Shown here piece by piece: positions 33,978 through 38,749 of a stretch of DNA of 38,749 nucleotides. Position 1 is the first letter of the stretch; every line of letters begins with the position of its first letter. The notes beneath the pieces were generated by a model. That model worked only from the letters and a program-made list of their open reading frames with translations, had not been told where the DNA came from and did no database searches. The stretch comes from a virus. Made by a program: the position numbers and the translations under genes. The stretch covers positions 1-38,749 of IMG/VR virus record IMGVR_UViG_3300032291_001035, one strand, 5' to 3'.

Positions 33978-34270
33978 GACTCTGAACTGACCGGCTTAGC
34001 CTCAGCAACAGTTGTGCCTTCAATCTGCCATTTCTCTGTAGCAGAAGATTCCAACAAGGCAGCTCCATCAATCTGCCGTGGTTGCAAACCCTGATCACGC
34101 AAACGCTTATACGCAGGCATATCACGATTCCAACCTTTCTCCCGCTGGTTAATCGCTTTCACTTGCGCCCCACGGGTCGTTGATTCGTTGGCACCAAAAC
34201 TGACACCTGCAACTCGACATCCAAAGCACCCCTCAACATCCAAGCCTGGATGTGTCTCTCTGTGTTTCAT
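33974..34270 (-). CDS. Small conserved phage protein, 98 aa
   Basis: Begins MKHRETHPGLDVEGCFGCRV with an adjacent CxxC, then RGAQVKAINQREKGWNRDMP and GLQPRQIDGAALL. I recognise this as a recurrent protein of actinophage virion modules, of unknown role. ATGA overlap upstream. Confidence 0.65.
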   Translation of the reverse strand: MKHRETHPGLDVEGCFGCRVAGVSFGANESTTRGAQVKAINQREKGWNRDMPAYKRLRDQGLQPRQIDGAALLESSATEKWQIEGTTVAEAKPVSSES

Positions 34271-34524
34271 GGCGTTATGTAATCTCCATAGCCAGCGTCC
34301 CTAAGGTCTGCTTCTTCCTGTGCCGTCAAAGTATGGACATGACCACCGTGGTAGGTGATAGCAATCTCGGCTGGATCCCACGGTTGGTTCTCAGTGAATG
34401 ATCCGTCTGTCTTTTTGAACACATTGCGTCCACGTCGCCCAGGTCGTAGCGCCGCAAAGATCCCTGTTTCGTACCGGTCGGCCCATGCCACAAGGTTGTC
34501 TGTTGGGGGACTGAATGTTGCCAT
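34267..34524 (-). CDS. Small hypothetical virion-region protein, 85 aa
   Basis: ATG at 34524 is preferred over a GTG at 34551 because the latter lies in the terminator stem. Reads MATFSPPTDNLVAWADRYE and ends LRDAGYGDYITP. No domain recognised; it sits after the capsid unit, where neck or completion proteins are common. Confidence 0.6.
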   Translation of the reverse strand: MATFSPPTDNLVAWADRYETGIFAALRPGRRGRNVFKKTDGSFTENQPWDPAEIAITYHGGHVHTLTAQEEADLRDAGYGDYITP

Positions 34525-34538
34525 GTGTTGAGAATAGC

Positions 34539-34567
34539 AAAAGCCCCCCACCGAAGCGAGGGGCTTT
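34539..34567 (-). terminator. Rho-independent terminator after the Lys-rich gene
   Basis: Minus strand: AAAGCCCC (34567-34560) pairs with GGGGCTTT (34547-34540), with further pairs up to a C-UUCG-G tetraloop and a short TTTT end. It lies between the 140-residue and 85-residue genes and would end the capsid transcript or lower read-through. Confidence 0.8.
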
Positions 34568-34593
34568 GCTTGAAAGGATCAGTTAAAAACTAA

Positions 34594-35016
34594 TTACTTC
34601 TTTTTCTTTTTCTTTGCGGCGGCTTCTGCTTTGGCTCGCTCTGATGCTGCGAAACGCTGTTTAGGAGCAGTGTCAAAAGCATATTTACCTGCTCCAGCCA
34701 TGCTCTTTATGTAAGCAGCCTGATATTCACGGTATGAGTTCTTAGGGTCTTTGGCTGTTTTAGCAGCCTTCATGCCTGCTGCATTGGCAGACAGATTCGC
34801 AGAAGAAACTGGACTGCCTTTCTTAAACCGAACATTGGATGTTGCTGTCTCGCCCATGCCTGAACGACCAGCAGCGTCAGTACGCATCTTTGCGCTTGCT
34901 GCAAGGTTCTTCTTTTGCGATGCAGTCAACTTGCTGGAATCAGCAGTCTTCCCTGTCTTCTTAGGAGCAGCTTTAGGAGCCGCCATCTTCTTTGCGGGAG
35001 CCTTCTTAGCGGCCAT
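34594..35016 (-). CDS. Ala/Lys-rich basic protein, 140 aa
   Basis: GGAGG before ATG. Both ends are Lys-rich (MAAKKAPAKKMAAPKAAPKK; AEAAAKKKKKK) in a histone-tail-like style; the centre is Ser/Ala-rich with a Tyr-containing helix (YREYQAAYIKSMAGAGKYAF). It may condense DNA or bind the capsid inner face. It is bracketed by terminators, so its dose differs from capsid's. Confidence 0.7.
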   Translation of the reverse strand: MAAKKAPAKKMAAPKAAPKKTGKTADSSKLTASQKKNLAASAKMRTDAAGRSGMGETATSNVRFKKGSPVSSANLSANAAGMKAAKTAKDPKNSYREYQAAYIKSMAGAGKYAFDTAPKQRFAASERAKAEAAAKKKKKK

Positions 35017-35061
35017 ATCTTTTCCTCCAAATCGGGTAGGTGTATTTATCGTAACACAAAC

Positions 35062-35091
35062 AAAAACCCCCCGTCCGAAGACGAGGGGTTT
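35062..35091 (-). terminator. Strong Rho-independent terminator after the major capsid gene
   Basis: Minus strand: AAACCCC (35091-35085), then CGTC-TTCG-GACG, then GGGGTTT and a T-rich run (TTTTTGTTTG). The C-UUCG-G loop and T-tract make it a textbook terminator, 24 bases after the capsid stop. Confidence 0.9.
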
Positions 35092-35115
35092 CTGCTAATT
35101 CCTTGTCGGAAATTA

Positions 35116-36096
35116 TTAGGCGTTGGTGCCGATGGACGAAGCCGACTCGATACGACGGAGGGCTTCCTGACGGAACACACCGTAACCCACGAAGTGCTTC
35201 CAACCCACAGGGCGGAAACGCTTGAGGAGGTCGGTCACTGTGCCGTACACGATCGTTGGCTGTGCGCCGTACTCGCCACCAAGGGAAACACCCTTAGCGA
35301 GAGCCTGGCGACCCATGATCAATGTGCCGTACACGTCGATGGTTCCAGCAGAACCGCTGTTGTTGGATGCGTTAGCAAACAATGGAGCGCGTGAGGACTC
35401 CATGAAGCGAACGCCTTCAAACATTCCGATTTCACCGTTGTAAATGCCTTCAGGATTTACATAGTTCGCTGGGGTACGCCATGCTGCTGCATCGGTTGCC
35501 GAACGGAAGTCGTAAGACACGTCGGGGTGGATGAAGCCAACATATGAACCGTTGATGGTTGGCACATTTGCACCACGCAACTGAGCGACGACTCGACGGA
35601 CATCGTTAGCTGCAAGGGTGTCATCTGCGTTAACCGTTGTACGGCTTGACGGAGCGACAGCACCGCCGGTTGCGTAAATCACATTGTCGCCAGCCTGAAC
35701 AACATTACGAGCGATGGTGTCAATTGACAAACCAGCGTTGTAACCAACAGCCTGAGCTGCAACTGGGTCAACAGGCATGAACGAAGATGCGCGCAACTTC
35801 GCTGTGGTGACAGTGGCGTTACCATACTCCTCAAGAGTAACGGTGACCTGGCTGTCAGACATTGAAACAGGAGTTACATCCTCGGCTTCGCCAAGAGGAG
35901 TAGTAGCTGCTGCAAGGTCAGCGAAGACGGTGAACTTGATAGATGAACCAGGGTTCGTTGCATTTGTTGCTTGAACATCTGCGAACTGGTCAAAGTACAT
36001 CTCTGGACGGAGGGCAAAATATGCCATCTTTTCAAAGGCAATCTGATCAACCGAGAGGTTGGCGGTGCCGATTTCTGCTGCGTAATAGTCAGCCAT
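35116..36096 (-). CDS. Major capsid protein, N4-gp56/HK97-fold type, 326 aa
   Basis: The pattern fits the N4-gp56 branch of HK97-fold capsids: PLGEAEDVTPVSMSDSQVTV and LEEYGNATVTTAKLRASSFM in the N-terminal half, then YGTLIMGRQALAKG and VGWKHFVGYGVFRQEALRRI near the C-terminus. It forms the shell. It follows a scaffold-like gene, has AAGGA upstream, and is followed by a strong terminator, as expected for a very abundant product. Confidence 0.9.
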   Translation of the reverse strand: MADYYAAEIGTANLSVDQIAFEKMAYFALRPEMYFDQFADVQATNATNPGSSIKFTVFADLAAATTPLGEAEDVTPVSMSDSQVTVTLEEYGNATVTTAKLRASSFMPVDPVAAQAVGYNAGLSIDTIARNVVQAGDNVIYATGGAVAPSSRTTVNADDTLAANDVRRVVAQLRGANVPTINGSYVGFIHPDVSYDFRSATDAAAWRTPANYVNPEGIYNGEIGMFEGVRFMESSRAPLFANASNNSGSAGTIDVYGTLIMGRQALAKGVSLGGEYGAQPTIVYGTVTDLLKRFRPVGWKHFVGYGVFRQEALRRIESASSIGTNA

Positions 36097-36124
36097 TTGG
36101 TTTTTTCCTTAATAGGTAGAGGGG

Positions 36125-36586
36125 TTAAATTGATCCAAGGTCAATGCCTTGGGCTTGCGCCTCAGCGAAAACCGCCATCAATTCTTCCTCGGAACCAGCG
36201 TCTGCGATTCGCTTCATCCATGAAGGCCCATCTGATCCTGATTCGGCTCCAGCTGCAATCCTGTTGGACTGCTGCCATGCTGCCTTATCCGAGTCATTGA
36301 CTGGGTTCTGGGGTGTAAGCAATTGTGCTTCTTCTGCGGCCTGTCGGATTGCATCCACAGTAAGTTCACCGTCGTAGCCCTTAAGGAAATACTTAAACCT
36401 TGGTTCGTCAGGGTTGATCCCTGCCTTAGTAAAAGTCAGTTCCCGCTGTGCTGAGTTGGCTTGTTCAACCAACCGGCTTAGTTCTGCGTTCTGCTTTTCC
36501 AACTGCTTGAGCCTTGCTCGGACTGGATCCTTGCGTGGTTCTTGCTGGTCGTCGTCCGAGTAATCTTCGTAGTCGATCTCTGACAT
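36125..36586 (-). CDS. Scaffold-like protein, 153 aa
   Basis: ATG at 36586 has AGGAG nine bases upstream and is preferred over 36616. The N-terminus is strongly acidic (MSEIDYEDYSDDDQQEP), followed by a coiled coil (VRARLKQLEKQNAELSRLVE) and a helical C-terminus. An acidic coiled-coil protein directly before the capsid gene is the usual scaffold. Confidence 0.75.
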   Translation of the reverse strand: MSEIDYEDYSDDDQQEPRKDPVRARLKQLEKQNAELSRLVEQANSAQRELTFTKAGINPDEPRFKYFLKGYDGELTVDAIRQAAEEAQLLTPQNPVNDSDKAAWQQSNRIAAGAESGSDGPSWMKRIADAGSEEELMAVFAEAQAQGIDLGSI

Positions 36587-36611
36587 TTGGCACACTCCTG
36601 TTTCTGCCCAC

Positions 36612-36690
36612 ACCACACTGGAGGGTTGTGGTGGCTGCGTTAAATTGTTACACCCCTATTTACGACATAGGCACGGGGGGTTACCTATGT
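36612..36690 (-). promoter_or_regulatory. Two hairpins in the leader of the scaffold-capsid unit
   Basis: Minus strand: ACATAGG/CCTATGT (36690-36684 with 36671-36665, loop 12) and ACCACA/TGTGGT (36632-36627 with 36617-36612). They occupy the 123-base gap 36617-36739 and its edge, the largest gap of the virion region. Neither has a T-tract. They may be processing or stability elements for the capsid message; no convincing promoter is seen nearby. Confidence 0.4.
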
Positions 36691-36739
36691 GTCTTCCCAT
36701 CGGGATCAGACTTACAGTAACACAGGTATTTTCTTTACG

Positions 36740-37609
36740 CTACTGCCCTACTGTAGAAAGACCTGCGACACCTGTTTGACCTGTGGCAAAGCCACCGCCA
36801 GATTCAAACGCTGCTTGTCGTCCACGCCTGCGAGCTGCAATTTTTTGGCGGGCTTCAGCGTTCGTGTTGAAGGTGCCTGCAATTTGTTCTTGCTGTGTGA
36901 TTTGCTGTTCGCCTGCGAGCGACGTTTGGAACAGTTCTTGTGTGTCGCCTAAAGCGGTAAAGCCTGCTTGTGCTTGTTCTTGTGTGACACCGGCACGGGC
37001 TAGTTCTTCAGCCTGTTGCTGACCGAGGGTGAAGCCTGCTTGGGTTGTGGCTTGCGCTGCGATCTGGGCTGAACGGGCTTGACGCTCTGCTTCATAACGA
37101 TCAAAGGTCGGGCGCATACGATCAGGATCAATAAAGTACGCAGCTAGTTCACCTTCGGACACACCGTAGATACGCTTGAACTCTGCGATGACTTGAGGGT
37201 TGGACTGTCGAACAGCCTGATAGCCAAGTTGTGCGCGATCTCTTACTTCGTTGACGGAAGTCCCGCCAGCGATCCATGCTTGGAAGTCTGAAGGGTCATC
37301 ATAAAAACCTGCGGGCAAGCCAGACTCTTGCAATGCTGCTTTGAAATCACCTTCAAGTTGCAGGTACCTGCTCACGGAATACTGTGGTTTGCCTTCGGCT
37401 TTAAGTGTTTGGTTTGCAGGGAAACGAGCCTGAAATGTTGGGTCATCACGAAGTTGGATACCGATGTCATCAACAGTGCTATTAGGCCCAATGACTTTCC
37501 CTGTCCACGCCGTTTTGATTGTGTCAAAAAGTGCGGTGTCGCCGTCCTTAAGTAAACCGTAATACTTTAAGGTGCTAATAATAATGTCAAATGCTGACTG
37601 GTCTTCCAT
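36740..37609 (-). CDS. Probable internal virion protein, 289 aa
   Basis: Helical N-terminal half (DIIISTLKYYGLLKDGDTAL; FKAALQESGLPAGFYDDP) and a very Gln/Ala-rich C-terminal half with repeats (TTQAGFTLGQQQAEELARAG). Its ATG overlaps or adjoins the stop of the 499-residue gene. It is the last of the internal-protein group before scaffold. No domain recognised; role inferred from position. Confidence 0.6.
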   Translation of the reverse strand: MEDQSAFDIIISTLKYYGLLKDGDTALFDTIKTAWTGKVIGPNSTVDDIGIQLRDDPTFQARFPANQTLKAEGKPQYSVSRYLQLEGDFKAALQESGLPAGFYDDPSDFQAWIAGGTSVNEVRDRAQLGYQAVRQSNPQVIAEFKRIYGVSEGELAAYFIDPDRMRPTFDRYEAERQARSAQIAAQATTQAGFTLGQQQAEELARAGVTQEQAQAGFTALGDTQELFQTSLAGEQQITQQEQIAGTFNTNAEARQKIAARRRGRQAAFESGGGFATGQTGVAGLSTVGQ

Positions 37610-38749
37610 TAGATAACTCTCCCGAAGGCTTGGCTGATAGTGGTGGCAAGTTGTCGAGCCTCAGCCTTAGCGTTGTTGGTTTTGTCCCAACCAAACTTGG
37701 CGTTGCTACGAAGCATGATTTCCCACTCACCGTTGGTCATCATTCGTTTCTGACCTGGTTCGCCGTAGTTGTAGGCGGCTTCAAAATCTGCTTGGCTCAT
37801 GTCGATAGCGTTCTCGTCTTTTTCAAGAAGTTGGGCAGCTTGTTGTTTGAACCCTGATGAAAGATCAGCGAGGGTAAAGCCTTGGTCAATCAGATTCCCC
37901 AAATGGGCGTACTTGCTTTTTGCCAGTTCACGCTGTTGACGCTGGATATCATCGTCGTTCAATGCACCGGTCAGACGACTTTCAATGGTGGAATCCGAAA
38001 TGGTATTGAAGAAAGCCTTGCCGACGTTGGCAACCTTCAGGTAATCGTTTGACTTCTTGGCGCGTTGTACCGCTGTCGTGTTGATATAGTTACCTTGGTC
38101 GTCCTTGCGGAAAACTTCCTTGTAGGTTTCAGCCTTGAGAGTGTCGCCTTCCCAGCCCATGTTCATCGAGGTGGTGAGGAACTTGTTGAAGTTTGACCCT
38201 TCAAACCCAAGGTCACCGGTGACAGCCTTGATTTGGCGTACCTTGTCGGTGGTAGAAAGTTCTGTGTAAAAGTCAGTGTTCTTTAGTTCAGCAGCAAAAC
38301 GCTCAAGTCCTTGTGATGTTTCATACATCCGACCATCAACAGCACGGCGAATAAGTTCAAACAGTTTCGGGTATTTGCCACGATCCAAATCAAGCAACCA
38401 TGCTTGTGATGGGAACATCCTGCGGAACGTCGCTTCAGTCTTTTCAAACGAACCCTTGCCTGAAGAAACCCATTTGGTTCCGTCCCATGTGTAGTTGACA
38501 CCGCCCTTAGCGGTGGTGTCTCCTGGTGCCATGCCTGGCTTTCTAGGTGGCCCGCCACCAGTGGAAACCCGTGGGGCAGTTGGGCCTGTAGTGCCAGTAG
38601 CACCAGTTGCTCCAGTAGCACCAGTAGCACCAGTTGCCCCTAAGTTCCCAGACATCTGCCCACTTGGACCCTGAGGCCCACGGTTCCCAATTCTTACTGC
38701 TTCAGCAACAGCCTTAGAGGTAACAGGAAGACGGTAGTGGCTAGGGTTA
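37609..38749 (-). CDS. Probable internal virion protein, C-terminal part, with a short collagen-like segment
   Basis: This is the continuation of the gene that starts at 379. A collagen-like run ([19 protein letters not shown], about residues 153-173 of 499) links the helical N-terminal part to a longer C-terminal part. That part has GGVNYTWDGTKWVSSG, a small glycine-rich motif, then helices (DKVRQIKAVTGDLGF; QQREL...). The collagen insert inside an otherwise internal-type protein is unusual. Frame continuity across the junction is exact. Confidence 0.7.
   Translation of the reverse strand, partial: NPSHYRLPVTSKAVAEAVRIGNRGPQGPSGQMSGNLGATGATGATGATGATGTTGPTAPRVSTGGGPPRKPGMAPGDTTAKGGVNYTWDGTKWVSSGKGSFEKTEATFRRMFPSQAWLLDLDRGKYPKLFELIRRAVDGRMYETSQGLERFAAELKNTDFYTELSTTDKVRQIKAVTGDLGFEGSNFNKFLTTSMNMGWEGDTLKAETYKEVFRKDDQGNYINTTAVQRAKKSNDYLKVANVGKAFFNTISDSTIESRLTGALNDDDIQRQQRELAKSKYAHLGNLIDQGFTLADLSSGFKQQAAQLLEKDENAIDMSQADFEAAYNYGEPGQKRMMTNGEWEIMLRSNAKFGWDKTNNAKAEARQLATTISQAFGRVI
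38730..38749. repeat. Terminal 20-bp direct repeat of the window start
   Basis: The last 20 bases equal bases 1-20. Together with the open frame across the joint this marks assembly overlap of a circular or circularly permuted molecule, not a biological terminal repeat. Confidence 0.9.

Noticed and set aside
38730-38749. A biological direct terminal repeat or cos end
   Set aside because: Twenty bases inside an open gene is the pattern of assembly overlap; real ends cannot be read from this sequence.

Overview
The window is best read as one complete, circularly permuted genome of a tailed phage of an actinobacterium. The last 20 bases (38730-38749) repeat the first 20. A 499-codon minus-strand gene runs without a frame break across that junction, so the unique length is about 38,729 bp. 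The host assignment rests on a WhiB-family iron-sulfur regulator, which is known only from Actinomycetota and their phages, and on promoters with TAnnnT -10 boxes. The virion module follows a T7/podovirus-like order and has no tape-measure or sheath gene. The neutral base composition and the relaxed lake/seawater-type small virion genes suggest an aquatic host; this last point is inference.

Layout. Almost all genes lie on the minus strand and read as one long tandem that starts at about 11.2 kb, runs leftwards through position 1 and the junction, and ends at about 15.97 kb. In transcription order these are: a 26-residue membrane peptide and a DpdA-like DNA transglycosylase (11.17-10.3 kb); a small basic protein, large terminase and portal (10.3-6.2 kb); a 1540-residue virion protein and three further probable internal virion proteins (6.2-0.4 kb and 38.7-36.7 kb); scaffold-like protein and N4-gp56-type major capsid protein (36.6-35.1 kb); small proteins, two glycosyltransferases and a collagen-like fibre (35.0-30.0 kb); head-tail adaptor, tail nozzle and tail-collar fibre (29.9-25.9 kb); a lysis region with holin candidates, an M15-type peptidase and a surface-anchored PA14 protein (25.8-23.4 kb); a YqaJ exonuclease plus Rad52/22-like annealing pair with its own promoter (22.8-21.1 kb); and small early genes, a resolvase-like nuclease, a secreted lysozyme-like protein, an HNH nuclease, SSB, a cytosine-5 methyltransferase and WhiB (21.1-15.97 kb).

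The only plus-strand region is 11.2-15.97 kb. It begins with about 800 nt that carry no credible ORF but are packed with stem-loops (a candidate giant non-coding RNA in the GOLLD/ROOL size class). Then come 14 tiny, stop/start-coupled genes in two transcription units. These are driven by two near-identical promoters and close at a strong terminator at 15931-15970. Six of the 14 proteins carry paired cysteine motifs.

How it works together. Host DNA synthesis must be used, because no polymerase, primase, helicase, RNA polymerase or integrase is visible in a genome that looks complete. Recombination is self-supplied (exonuclease, annealing protein, SSB, resolvase-like nuclease). The DNA may carry two modifications, 7-deazaguanine by DpdA and 5-methylcytosine. 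Hairpins over the ribosome-binding sites of holin and portal, and two UUCG terminators around a lysine-rich gene next to the capsid gene, suggest post-transcriptional control of dose. All function assignments come from reading motifs by eye; no database search was run.
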